This document shows positions 40,756-49,183 of a stretch of 64,000 nucleotides of DNA, piece by piece (the stretch's first letter is position 1; each line of letters begins with the position of its first letter). The stretch is from Streptomyces jeddahensis (GTDB taxonomy: Bacteria > Actinomycetota > Actinomycetes > Streptomycetales > Streptomycetaceae). The stretch spans positions 1 to 64,000 of the forward strand of contig NZ_LOHS01000062.1 in assembly GCF_001642995.1 (NCBI RefSeq), read 5' to 3'. The notes under the pieces are model-generated. The model had not been told where the DNA came from, made no database searches, and worked only from the letters and a program-made list of their open reading frames with translations. The translations under genes were made by a program, and so were the position numbers.

Positions 40756-41352
40756 GTGTCCGCCGACCCCTTGCACCGCGCCGGAAGCCATCAGCGCAGC
40801 ACGACCAGCCCGCCGTCAGGCGGCTCGCGGGCGGGCGCAGTCGAGGTCCGCCGGAGCGCTCGCCGACGCAGAACGGTTTCCGCATACCGCGAGGGCGACC
40901 GCACCGTCGTACTGATCCCCGCCCGCATGTCCGAGGCGGAGGAGCAGCGCTGGGTCAGGGTCATGCTCGACAAACTCGCGGCCCAGGAGAGCAAGCGGGT
41001 GCTGGGGGATGCCGAGCTGACGGAGCGTGCCCAGCGGCTGTCGGACCAGTACTTCGACGGCCGGGCCCGGCCCGCCTCGGTCCGCTGGGTGACCAATCAG
41101 AACACCCGCTGGGGCTCCTGCACACCGGCGGAAGGCAGCATCCGACTCTCCCACCGGTTGCAGGGTATGCCGGAGTACGTCGTGGACTACGTCCTTCTCC
41201 ACGAGCTGGCGCATCTTCTCGTCCCCGGACACGGTCCGGGGTTCTGGCAGCTGCTCGAGGCGTATCCGCGGACGGAGCGGGCCCGGGGCTATCTCGAAGG
41301 CGTGGTTGCGGCCGACCGGCTGCCGCACGTCCCGGCCGCACGCGGCGAATGA
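40756..41352 (+). CDS. YgjP-like (DUF45) M48-type metalloprotease
   Basis: A 198-residue protein of the YgjP/WLM family. The zinc motif HELAHLLVPGHGPGFW near residues 155-170 contains HExxH and the third His; TNQNTRWGSCTPAEGSIRLS just before it is the family hallmark (RWGSC). The N-terminal 30 residues are Ser/Arg-rich. GTG 40756 fits the family start. These proteins are predicted intracellular zinc peptidases of unknown substrate, sometimes linked to DNA-protein crosslink repair. Its stop codon lies in the first unit of a 26-bp tandem repeat. Confidence 0.85.
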   Translation: MSADPLHRAGSHQRSTTSPPSGGSRAGAVEVRRSARRRRTVSAYREGDRTVVLIPARMSEAEEQRWVRVMLDKLAAQESKRVLGDAELTERAQRLSDQYFDGRARPASVRWVTNQNTRWGSCTPAEGSIRLSHRLQGMPEYVVDYVLLHELAHLLVPGHGPGFWQLLEAYPRTERARGYLEGVVAADRLPHVPAARGE

Positions 41353-41416
41353 CCACTGCGCGCACACGCGGCGAATGACCGCTGCACGCACACGCGGCGA
41401 ATGACCGCTGCACGCG
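41341..41416. repeat. 26-bp tandem repeat, three copies
   Basis: Units start at 41341, 41367 and 41393 with core CGCGGCGAATGACC. The first unit contains the terminal codons and stop of the metalloprotease gene, so the array seems to have grown from its 3' end. Confidence 0.9.
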
Positions 41417-41623
41417 CAGCGAGTGACGCGCGCGCGGAGCGACGTACGCGCCAGGAGCGACGCATGCACGCGCGCGTGGCGTGACGCATTGACGCGGGAA
41501 GACTCCCGCCGTGTCCGGAGCGTTGATTCTGTACCGGGTCTGTACCGGCTTCGTCCGTTGTCGGTGTTTGCGGCTAGCCTGGCGCGACGCAGTCAATTTC
41601 GGGATGGGGGACGGTCGTTACGC

Positions 41624-43324
41624 ATGGCCAGGGAATTCCAACGCGGCCACAAGGCCCGGATCAGTGACCTCACCGCGGGGACGGATCTGTACGTAGGCGT
41701 GCAGATCTCAGGCCCCGGGCTGACGTTCGACATCAGCTGCTTCGGCCTTGATGCCAACGAGCAGCTTTCGGACGACCGCTATTTCGTCTTCTTCAACCAG
41801 CCGAAGACCCCCGAGGAGTCGATTCAGCTGCTCGGCGCGCAGGCCGGCGACACCGAGTCGTTCCGCGTCACCCTCGACCGCATACCGGCGCACATCCACA
41901 AGCTCTCCTTCACCGCGACCATCGACGGCGCCGGCCAGATGTCGCAGGTCGGGCCCGGTTACATCCGGATCGTCGCGGGAGGCGAGGAGGTCGCGCGCTA
42001 CGCCTTCAGCGGCGCCGAGTTCTCCACCGAGCGCGCCGTGATGCTGGGCGACTTCTACCTCAAGGACGTGTGGCGGTTCGCCGCCGTCGGGCAGGGCTTC
42101 GACGGCGGACTCGAGGCCCTGCTGAAGAACTTCGGCGGCGAGGTGGCGGAGGAGGAGCCGGCGGCACAGCAGCCCCAGGCGGGCGGTGCCCCCGGTTTCG
42201 CCCCACCTGCGCAGGCCGCCGCCCCTGCGCCCTCGTTCGCGCCGCCCGCCCAGGCTTCCGCGCCGCCCGCGTTCGGCACTCCGGCCGCGCCCGCGCCCGC
42301 CCCCGAGCCCGCCGCACAGGGATTCGCTCCGCCTCAGGCACCCACACCGCCCCCAGCTCCGGCGCCCTCGGTGCACGCCGCGCCGACCGTCGCCGCGCCG
42401 CTGGCCCCACCGGGTGCCGGTACCGTGCCGCCGCCGGCGGCCCCATCGCCGTACGGACAGCCTGCCGGGCAGCCCGGGCCGCCGCCCGGATACCCGCAGC
42501 CGCAGGCTCCGACGCCGCCTCCCGGCTACGGTCAGCCGCCCCACGCACCGGCCCCGCCGCCCGGCTACGGCCAGCCGCCGGGCGGCCAGCTACCCGGCCA
42601 GCAGGGCGCCCCGTCCCCGTACGGAGCACCGCAGGGAGCCCCTCAGGCGGCAGCGCCGGTCGCTCCAGGCGTGGCCGCCGGACTCGAGGCCTTCCGCGAG
42701 AAGCCCACCGGGCAGCGCTGGACCCAGCAGAACAAGAAGATGATCCGCGTCGACCTCGGCATGGGGGACACGCCGGTCCTCGCCCGGCAGGGCAGCATGG
42801 TGCTCTACCAGGGCAAGGTCGACTTCAGCTACAAGGGCGCGGGCTTCGCGGGCCGCATCGTGGGCAACGCCACCGGCCAGGAGATGCAGCTCATGCGCTG
42901 CACGGGCCGCGGCCAGGTCTTCCTCGCCGAGAACGAGACCCAGCTGCACCCCATCGAGCTCCAGGGCGACGCCATCTGCGTATCGGCCGAGAACGTCCTC
43001 GCCTTCGACGAGCCGCTCCAGTACGAGGTGCGCAGGATTGAGGGCCACGGCATCCCCGGCGGCGCGCTGTTCGTCATGCAGTTCCAGGGCACCGGCACCG
43101 TCGTCGTGAAGACCCACGGCACCCCCGTCGTGCTGCCCGTCACGCCGACGACGTTCGCCGACTGCAACGCCGTCGTCGCCTGGTCAGCGGCCGCGCAGGC
43201 CATCGTCTCCAGCCAGGTGCGCATGCGCGCGGGCGCCTACGCGGGGGCCAGCGGCGAGAGCGTGAACCTCCAGTTCCGCGGCGCGCCCGGCAACTTCATC
43301 GTCGTCCAGCCGTACGAGGTCTGA
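41624..43324 (+). CDS. TerD domain-AIM24 domain fusion protein
   Basis: A 566-residue two-domain protein. Residues 1-180 are a TerD (tellurite-resistance/calcium-binding) domain: FDISCFGLDANEQLSDDRYF and AHIHKLSFTATIDG carry the usual acidic ligands. Residues about 180-340 are a Pro/Ala/Gln/Gly linker with PPPGYGQPP repeats. The rest is an AIM24-type double-stranded beta-helix (TPVLARQGSMVLYQGKVDF, VFLAENETQLHPIELQGD). ATG 41624 starts the TerD domain exactly, although the ribosome site GGGGGA is rather far. Two AIM24-only genes follow at 11 and 17 bp, so it heads a three-gene operon. Function is unknown; TerD proteins take part in membrane-associated stress responses. Confidence 0.85.
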   Translation: MAREFQRGHKARISDLTAGTDLYVGVQISGPGLTFDISCFGLDANEQLSDDRYFVFFNQPKTPEESIQLLGAQAGDTESFRVTLDRIPAHIHKLSFTATIDGAGQMSQVGPGYIRIVAGGEEVARYAFSGAEFSTERAVMLGDFYLKDVWRFAAVGQGFDGGLEALLKNFGGEVAEEEPAAQQPQAGGAPGFAPPAQAAAPAPSFAPPAQASAPPAFGTPAAPAPAPEPAAQGFAPPQAPTPPPAPAPSVHAAPTVAAPLAPPGAGTVPPPAAPSPYGQPAGQPGPPPGYPQPQAPTPPPGYGQPPHAPAPPPGYGQPPGGQLPGQQGAPSPYGAPQGAPQAAAPVAPGVAAGLEAFREKPTGQRWTQQNKKMIRVDLGMGDTPVLARQGSMVLYQGKVDFSYKGAGFAGRIVGNATGQEMQLMRCTGRGQVFLAENETQLHPIELQGDAICVSAENVLAFDEPLQYEVRRIEGHGIPGGALFVMQFQGTGTVVVKTHGTPVVLPVTPTTFADCNAVVAWSAAAQAIVSSQVRMRAGAYAGASGESVNLQFRGAPGNFIVVQPYEV

Positions 43325-43335
43325 GGGAGCCCGTC

Positions 43336-44016
43336 ATGAACAAGCAGCTCGCGGGCTACGCCCCCGCACCCGTCGCCGCCCGCATGGAGAACCACGGCAA
43401 CAACATCCTCAAGGTCGCCATGCAGACCGGAAACGACCTCCTCGCGCGCGTGGGCTCGATGATCGCCTACGAAGGGTTCGTGCAGTACGAGCCGAACCCG
43501 CCGGCCGTACGGCAGATCGCGCGCGACTGGATGACCGGCGAGGGCGCCCCCCTGATGAAGTGCTCCGGAGACGGCCTGCTCTACCTCGCCGACTACGGAG
43601 CGGATGTCGTCGTCATCAACCTGGGCGGCGACGCGATATCGGTGAACGGCAGCAACCTCCTCGCCTTCGACGCGAGCCTCCAGTGGGGCGTCGAACGCGT
43701 CAAGGGACTCGCCAAGTTCGCCGGCCAGGGCCTGTGGAACGTCAAGATCTCCGGCAACGGATACGTCGCGCTGACCTCGCGCGGCAAGCCCATCGTCGTC
43801 GACTGCGGCCGCGGCGAGGACGAGACGTACGTCGACCCCGACGCGCTGGTCGCCTGGTCCCCGAACCTCAAGGTGAAGGGCAAGCGCAGCTTCAGGGCGG
43901 GCGCGCTCGTCGGACGCGGCAGCGGCGAGGCCTACCAGATGGGCTTCTCGGGAGAGGGCATCGTCGTCGTACAGCCCAGTGAGGACAGCACCGACCGCCT
44001 CCGGATCCGGGGCTGA
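43336..44016 (+). CDS. AIM24 family protein, first
   Basis: A 226-residue AIM24 (TIGR00266-like) beta-helix protein with LLARVGSMIAYEGFVQYEP near the start, the repeated LAD/LAF turns (LLYLADYGADVVVINLGGDA) and C-terminal GFSGEGIVVVQPSE. ATG 43336 follows GGGAG; the gene begins 11 bp after the TerD-AIM24 fusion. No signal peptide or membrane helix is visible. Mitochondrial AIM24 supports inner-membrane organisation, while bacterial members are uncharacterised. Its tight linkage with two sister domains suggests they form a hetero-oligomer, which is inference. Confidence 0.85.
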   Translation: MNKQLAGYAPAPVAARMENHGNNILKVAMQTGNDLLARVGSMIAYEGFVQYEPNPPAVRQIARDWMTGEGAPLMKCSGDGLLYLADYGADVVVINLGGDAISVNGSNLLAFDASLQWGVERVKGLAKFAGQGLWNVKISGNGYVALTSRGKPIVVDCGRGEDETYVDPDALVAWSPNLKVKGKRSFRAGALVGRGSGEAYQMGFSGEGIVVVQPSEDSTDRLRIRG

Positions 44017-44033
44017 GGGGGAACGAACACACC

Positions 44034-44789
44034 ATGCAGAGCCCGCTTTTCGCGCACACAGAGCAGCAGACCCAGGAGCGGTACACCGTCCAGAACCCGC
44101 AGATGCTGCGGGTCGCCCTGGAAGGGCACGACGACGTCCTGGCCCGCAAGGGCGCCATGGTCGCCTACCAGGGCCTCGTCGAGTTCGACGCCGAGTACCA
44201 GAGCAGGCAGCAGCGGCGCGCCCGCGCGAACACCGGCGAGGGCCTGGACCTGATGCGCTGCCACGGCCAGGGCACCGTCTATCTCGCCAACCTGGCGCAG
44301 TACATCCACGTGGTGGACGTGGAACAGGACGGTCTGACCGTGGACAGCAGCTACGTCCTCGCGCTCGACTCGTCGCTCACCCACCAGGTCATCGCCGTGG
44401 ACAGCCAGTACGGCATCTCCGGCTCCGGCAAGTACCAGCTCAACATCACCGGCCGGGGCAAGGTCGCCCTCATGACCTCGGGCCGGCCGCTGATGCTGCA
44501 GGTCACGCCCAACCAGTACGTCAACGCGGACGCCGACGCCGTCGTCGCGTGGTCCACCAGCCTGCGGATCCAGATGCAGGCCCAGACGCACTCATCGGGC
44601 GTGTGGCGGCGGCGCGGCAACACCGGCGAGGGCTGGGAGCTGAGCTTCATGGGCGAGGGCTTCGCGCTGGTGCAGCCCAGCGAACTGCTGCCCCCGCAGA
44701 ACGCCGTCATCGGCCAGGGCCTGCGCGCCCAGTACGGGATGGGCCAGCACGGAGCGCGCGGCCAGAACCAGGGCAACGCCTGGAACTGA
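44034..44789 (+). CDS. AIM24 family protein, second
   Basis: A 251-residue AIM24 protein (DDVLARKGAMVAYQGLVEFD, GQGTVYLANLAQYIHVVDVE, GFALVQPSE) ending in a Gln/Gly/Asn-rich tail. ATG 44034 has GGGGGAA ten bases upstream. It is the last gene of the TerD-AIM24 operon and is followed by a strong terminator. The three AIM24 domains of the operon are clearly paralogous but well diverged, so the expansion is old. Cellular role unknown. Confidence 0.85.
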   Translation: MQSPLFAHTEQQTQERYTVQNPQMLRVALEGHDDVLARKGAMVAYQGLVEFDAEYQSRQQRRARANTGEGLDLMRCHGQGTVYLANLAQYIHVVDVEQDGLTVDSSYVLALDSSLTHQVIAVDSQYGISGSGKYQLNITGRGKVALMTSGRPLMLQVTPNQYVNADADAVVAWSTSLRIQMQAQTHSSGVWRRRGNTGEGWELSFMGEGFALVQPSELLPPQNAVIGQGLRAQYGMGQHGARGQNQGNAWN

Positions 44790-44807
44790 CCTGCAAGGAC
44801 CAAGCAT

Positions 44808-44846
44808 GTGTAAGGGGCGGCTGCCCATGGCGGCCGCCCCTTACAC
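44808..44846. terminator. 14-bp hairpin between convergent operons
   Basis: GTGTAAGGGGCGGC (44808-44821) and GCCGCCCCTTACAC (44833-44846) with an 11-base loop. It can serve both the AIM24 operon and the Nudix operon. Confidence 0.85.
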
Positions 44847-44893
44847 GACGGTGCCCTCGACCCCGTCACACAGGCGTCGGCGCCCCTGCGAGG

Positions 44894-45433
44894 TCACACC
44901 GGAAGGCGCTCCAGCGTCGCCTTCACCAAACGCACAACAGACTCGTCGGCGACGTCGGCCACCTCGTCGTATCCGAACCAGCGCAGGTCCAGTGACTCGT
45001 CGCTGATCGCCTCGACAGCCCCGGCAGGGGCGAGCGCCGCGTACTGCACATCCAGATGCCAGGCGCACGGCGTCAGATGCCGGTCCAGGCGCACCGGGCC
45101 CCCGCCGAGCAGGGTCAGCCCCGGGACGCCCGACTCCTCCGTGGCCTCACGCAGCGCCGCGTCCGCGAGCGTCGCATCGCCCGGCTCGCAGTGGCCGCCC
45201 ATCTGCAGCCACATGCGGAGCTTCCCGTGGAGGGTGAGCAGCACGCGCTCGTGCTGCGGGTCGATCACCAGGGCGCTCGCCGTGATGTGCCCGGCCGAGC
45301 AGGCCTTCCACATCCCGTCCGGATACGCCCCCAGGTGATCGAGATACGTCTGGCGCAGCTCTGCCTGGTCCTCGGGAACCTCGCGGCCTTCGTAGCGCTC
45401 CAGTACGAGGACGGCGTCGTCGTGAAGGCTCAC
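44894..45433 (-). CDS. Nudix hydrolase
   Basis: A 179-residue Nudix-fold protein. The Nudix box reads GGHCEPGDATLADAALREAT then EESGV; compared with the usual pattern it has one extra residue before REx2EE and Asp in the first acidic position, though the catalytic REATEE is intact. Such enzymes hydrolyse nucleoside diphosphates linked to another group. GTG 45433 overlaps the stop of the upstream Zincin_2 gene (GTGA), so the two are translationally coupled. Substrate unknown. Confidence 0.85.
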   Translation of the reverse strand: MSLHDDAVLVLERYEGREVPEDQAELRQTYLDHLGAYPDGMWKACSAGHITASALVIDPQHERVLLTLHGKLRMWLQMGGHCEPGDATLADAALREATEESGVPGLTLLGGGPVRLDRHLTPCAWHLDVQYAALAPAGAVEAISDESLDLRWFGYDEVADVADESVVRLVKATLERLPV

Positions 45434-46905
45434 TTGCCGTCGTCGCCCTCACGGTCGTCGCTGCCGGTGCCCTCGGACTCGTCCTTCTTGACGCCTTCGG
45501 GCTCGCCCTTGCGGAGGTCGGTCTTGTCGGACGCGCCGCCCGCGGCCTCGCCGAGCATCTTGTCCAGCTCGGAGAAGTCCAGGTGCTCGCGGTGCACGAA
45601 GCCGTCCGGATCGTCCAGGTCGGTCGCGGTCGGGAGCATGTCCGGGTGGGCCCACAGGCCGTCCCGGCCGTCGACCCCGCGCGCGTCCGTCAGCGAGGCC
45701 CACAGCCGGGAGGCGTCGCGCAGCCGGCGCGGGCGCAGCTCGAGCCCGATCAGCGTCGCGAACGTCTGCTCGGCGGGGCCGCCCGTCGCCCGGCGCCTGC
45801 GCAACGTCTCACGCAGCGCGTTCGCCGACGAAAGGCGCGGCTTCGCCGCCTCGTGCACCACGGCGTCCACCCAGCCCTCGACCAGCGCCAGCGCCGTCTC
45901 CAGACGGGCCAGCGCGGCCTTCTGCTCCGGGGTGTCCTCCGGCTGGAACATGCCCTGCTGCAGGGCGTCCTGCAGCTGCTCCGGGTTCTGCGGGTCGAGC
46001 TGGCCGACGACGTCTTCCAGCTTCGCCGTGTCCACCTTGATCCCGCGCGCGTACCCCTCGACCGCACCGAACAGATGCGAGCGCAGCCACGGCACATGCG
46101 CGAAAAGCCGCTGGTGGGCCGCCTCGCGCAGCGCCAGATAGAGCCGGACCTCGTCCTTCGGCACGCCCAGGTCCTTGCCGAACGCCTCGATGTTCGCCGG
46201 CAGCAGCGCGGCCTTCCCGGCCGGGCCGAGCGGCAGACCGATGTCGGTCGAGCCGACGACCTCGCCCGCCAGCACACCCACGGCATGCCCGATCTGCGTG
46301 CCGAACATGGCGCCGCCCATGGAGCGCATCATGCCGAGCAGCGGGCCCGCCATGGCCTGCATCTCCTCGGGCAGCACATCGCCCATGGCCGCGCCGACGC
46401 GCTCGGCGACCGGGTCCACCAGGTCCTTCCACACCGGGAGGGTCGCCTCGACCCACTCGGCGCGGCTCCAGGCCAGCGCCGAACCCGCCCCGGAGGGCAG
46501 AGACGTCACATCGTCCAGCCACAGGTCCGCCAGGCGCACGGCCTCCTCGACGGCAGCGCGCTCGGCGGGGCCGACGCTCGCGTCCTTCGTGCCGTCGGGC
46601 GAGCCCTGGGCGACCGTCTGGCGGGCGATCTGCTTGGCCATGTCCCAGTTCACCGGGCCGCCCTCGTACGAGAGCATCTGGCCCAGCTGCTGGAAGGCGG
46701 CGCCGAGGTCGGACGGGTTCAGCGACCCGAACATCGCGGCGAACGGATTGTCCCCGCCCGGGCCGCCTGCGCCGGGCAGACCGAAACCGAAGGGGTTGGC
46801 AGGTCCCTGGCCACCACCGCCGCCCTGCTGGTCCTTCTTCTTGCCCTCGTCGCCGTTCTCCGGCTCCTCCGGCGGAAGGCCGAATCCGAATGGGGTGTCA
46901 CTCAC
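45430..46905 (-). CDS. Zincin_2 (DUF2342) zinc-dependent metalloprotease family
   Basis: A 491-residue actinobacterial protein of the Zincin_2 family. Residues 1-70 are a Gly/Pro/Lys-rich flexible region with two GFGLP motifs; the core contains FGTQIGHAVGVLAGEVVG and the degenerate metal site LREAAHQRLFAHVPWL (Glu-x-x-His rather than a full HExxH); GWVDAVVHEAA follows. The C-terminal 60 residues are acidic. GTG 46905 with GAGGAAT was chosen. The family counterpart in Mycobacterium (Rv3195) also lies beside the PDZ-Lon and UPF0182 genes. Protease activity is predicted from fold, not shown. Confidence 0.88.
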   Translation of the reverse strand: MSDTPFGFGLPPEEPENGDEGKKKDQQGGGGGQGPANPFGFGLPGAGGPGGDNPFAAMFGSLNPSDLGAAFQQLGQMLSYEGGPVNWDMAKQIARQTVAQGSPDGTKDASVGPAERAAVEEAVRLADLWLDDVTSLPSGAGSALAWSRAEWVEATLPVWKDLVDPVAERVGAAMGDVLPEEMQAMAGPLLGMMRSMGGAMFGTQIGHAVGVLAGEVVGSTDIGLPLGPAGKAALLPANIEAFGKDLGVPKDEVRLYLALREAAHQRLFAHVPWLRSHLFGAVEGYARGIKVDTAKLEDVVGQLDPQNPEQLQDALQQGMFQPEDTPEQKAALARLETALALVEGWVDAVVHEAAKPRLSSANALRETLRRRRATGGPAEQTFATLIGLELRPRRLRDASRLWASLTDARGVDGRDGLWAHPDMLPTATDLDDPDGFVHREHLDFSELDKMLGEAAGGASDKTDLRKGEPEGVKKDESEGTGSDDREGDDGK

Positions 46906-47097
46906 GGGATTCCTCGGCTTGTTAGGCCGCCGGTACGACACCGGCGGCGGCTGCCCGAACTTCACCACCCAGCGTAGACACCATGACGGGATCGGGCCTC
47001 AGTGCTTCGCCGACGGGGGGCCTGCGGCAGGATGGATCCCACCTGGTACGTGCGCGTCATTCACGAACGTACTGAAGACAACCGCTGGAGACGCCCG

Positions 47098-48261
47098 GTG
47101 AGTTCCCCAGATCCGCAGGTTCGCGCACCGCGAAACCCATCAGCCCGCCCGTCGCCCGACCGCCACCCCTCGACGACGGCGCTTCGGGCCGCCGAGTCGG
47201 TCGCCGCGCGCGGGCCCGTCGTGGCGGTCACCGGCGCCGCGTCCGGCGTCGGGGCGCTGCTGACCGAGCGTCTCGCCGCCAGCGACGACATCAAGCAGGT
47301 CGTGGCCATCGACGAACGCCGCGGGGAGTGCGCGTCCGCCCAGTGGCACATCCTCGACGTACGGGACCCGGCGATCGCCGAGCGGCTGCGCGGCGCGGAC
47401 GTCGTGGTGCACCTCGCCGTCGACCTGGACCTGGGAACCGACCCGGCCGCCCGTACCGCCTACAACGTGCGCGGCGCCCAGACCGTGCTCACCGCCGCGG
47501 CCGCCGCCGGCGTCCACCGCGTGGTGCTGTGCACCTCCGCCATGGTCTACGGGGCGCTGCCCGACAACGAGCTGCCGCTCTCCGAGGACGCGGAGCTGCG
47601 CGCCACCGCCGAGGGCACCGGCGTCGGCGACCTGCTCGAGATCGAGCGGCTCGCCCGCCGCGCGCCCCGGGCGCATCCCGGGCTGAACGTCACCGTGGTG
47701 AGGCCCGCCGTCCTGGTCGGCGATACGGACACGGCGCTCACCCGCTACTTCGAGTCGCCCCGGCTCCTCGTCGTCGCAGGCTCCCACCCCGCGTGGCAGT
47801 TCTGCCACGTCGAGGACCTGTGCAGCGCCCTCGAGTACGCCGTCCTGGAGAAGGTCGACGGCGAGCTGGCCGTCGGCTGCGACGGGTGGCTGGAGCAGGA
47901 GGAGGTCGAGGAGCTCAGCGGGATCCGCCGTATGGAGCTGCCGTCCGCGGTCGCCCTGGGGGCCGCCGCACGGCTGCACCGCATCGGGCTCACGCCGTCG
48001 CCCGCGGGCGACCTCGCGTACACGATGTATCCGTGGGTCGTCAGCGTCAGCCGGCTGCACGACGCCGGGTGGCGGCCGCGGTGGACCAACGAGGAGGTCC
48101 TCGCGGAGCTGCTCGAGGAGGTCGCGGGGCGGCACACCGTGGCCGGGCGGCGGCTTGGGCGCAAGGACGCGACCGCGGCGGGGGCTGCGGGGGCGACGGT
48201 GGCTCTGCTGGGGGCGGCTGCGGTGGTTCGGCGGGCTCGGAAGGCTCGGCGGCGGGGCTGA
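47098..48261 (+). CDS. atypical NAD-dependent epimerase/SDR family protein
   Basis: A 387-residue extended-SDR protein. After a 40-residue Pro/Arg-rich N-terminus comes VAVTGAASGVGALLTERLA (dinucleotide loop), HLAVDLDLG, and CTSAMVYGALPDNE at the position of the catalytic Ser-Tyr, but no Lys follows four residues after the Tyr and no other YxxxK is seen, so classical catalysis is doubtful. The C-terminus is a hydrophobic stretch then a basic end (AAAVVRRARKARRRG), possibly a membrane tether. GTG 47098 has GGAG eight bases upstream. It is divergent from the Zincin_2 gene. It may bind NAD(P) or sugar nucleotide as a regulator. Confidence 0.82.
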   Translation: MSSPDPQVRAPRNPSARPSPDRHPSTTALRAAESVAARGPVVAVTGAASGVGALLTERLAASDDIKQVVAIDERRGECASAQWHILDVRDPAIAERLRGADVVVHLAVDLDLGTDPAARTAYNVRGAQTVLTAAAAAGVHRVVLCTSAMVYGALPDNELPLSEDAELRATAEGTGVGDLLEIERLARRAPRAHPGLNVTVVRPAVLVGDTDTALTRYFESPRLLVVAGSHPAWQFCHVEDLCSALEYAVLEKVDGELAVGCDGWLEQEEVEELSGIRRMELPSAVALGAAARLHRIGLTPSPAGDLAYTMYPWVVSVSRLHDAGWRPRWTNEEVLAELLEEVAGRHTVAGRRLGRKDATAAGAAGATVALLGAAAVVRRARKARRRG

Positions 48262-48268
48262 GCGCCCC

Positions 48269-48295
48269 GCCAAGCCCCGGTCTTCGGGGCTTGGC
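48269..48295 (+). terminator. terminator after the SDR gene
   Basis: GCCAAGCCCCG (48269-48279) and CGGGGCTTGGC (48285-48295), loop GTCTT. The 240 bp after it up to moaE contain degenerate 22-bp direct repeats and an 8-bp inverted repeat at 48416-48434 but no gene. Confidence 0.8.
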
Positions 48296-48542
48296 GCCCC
48301 TGCCCTGTCCATGCGGACGTCTCACGCGCGCGTGGCGGTGCTTTTGGGCTGCGCCCTGCCTCGTCCGCGGTGGGCTTATCACGCGCGGTGACCGCCGTCG
48401 GGGGCTGTGCCCACCCGTTCCGCCCTGCGGAACGCCTGCCCACAGCGGTGGGGGTGCCTGCCCGCAGCGGTAGGGATCTCTGTCCGCAGTGTGTGTGCGG
48501 GGCGGCTGCCCCTGTGGTGGGGGTGTGGGGCACCATGGGGCT

Positions 48543-49001
48543 ATGGCACGCACCTATGACCATCCCGGTGAGCAGGCCGGGCAGGATCCCATCCGGCTTC
48601 TTGCGCTTCGTGACGCTCCGCTCTCCGTCGATGAGGTGTTCCGGGCCGCCGGTGACGATGCCGCGGGGGGTACCGCGCTCTTCGTCGGGACCGTGCGCAA
48701 CCACGACGGCGGCTCCGACGTCGACGCGCTCGGATACTCCAGCCATCCGACCGCCGAGGCGGAGATGCGCCGCATCGCCGAGAAGATCGTCGCCGAATAC
48801 CCGGTGCGTGCCCTCGCCGCCGTCCACCGCGTCGGCGACCTGAGGGTGGGCGACATCGCGGTCGTCGTCGCCGTCTCCTGCCCACACCGGGCAGAGGCCT
48901 TCGAAGCATGCCGGAAACTGATCGACGACCTGAAGCACGAAGTTCCGATCTGGAAACATCAGAAGTTCTCGAACGGGACAGAAGAGTGGGTGGGGGCGTA
49001 G
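48543..49001 (+). CDS. moaE: molybdopterin synthase large subunit
   Basis: A 152-residue MoaE protein, which with the sulfur carrier MoaD converts precursor Z to molybdopterin. It shows ALFVGTVRNHDGG, YSSHPTAEAEM, HRVGDLRVGDIAVVVAVSC, PHRAEAFEACR and the catalytic Lys in VPIWKHQKF. Length is normal. ATG 48543 has a weak ribosome site; CACCAT upstream could be a leaderless -10. It has no MoaD neighbour here, but MoeZ, which activates MoaD, is encoded at 14557. Cytosolic. Confidence 0.95.
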   Translation: MARTYDHPGEQAGQDPIRLLALRDAPLSVDEVFRAAGDDAAGGTALFVGTVRNHDGGSDVDALGYSSHPTAEAEMRRIAEKIVAEYPVRALAAVHRVGDLRVGDIAVVVAVSCPHRAEAFEACRKLIDDLKHEVPIWKHQKFSNGTEEWVGA

Positions 49002-49107
49002 CACCGTCGTTTCGCCGGTGAGGCCGAAGTCCCTACTTACCGAAAAGCATTCCAGTTGCGTAACCGCACCCCCGCCAGGAGCGTTGACGGTGCGAATGGT
49101 TAATCTG

Positions 49108-49148
49108 CTGATCGGCTGCTCATAGGCTGTTGATCAGCTGCCGATCAG
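49108..49148. promoter_or_regulatory. 9-bp inverted repeat upstream of small membrane protein
   Basis: CTGATCGGC (49108-49116) and GCCGATCAG (49140-49148) with TTGATCAGC between them, 35 bp before the ATG at 49184. It looks like an operator with three GATC-centred half-sites. Confidence 0.45.
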
Positions 49149-49183
49149 TCGTTTGCGGTTGCTTGTGGGGTTGGGAGGTCGGC

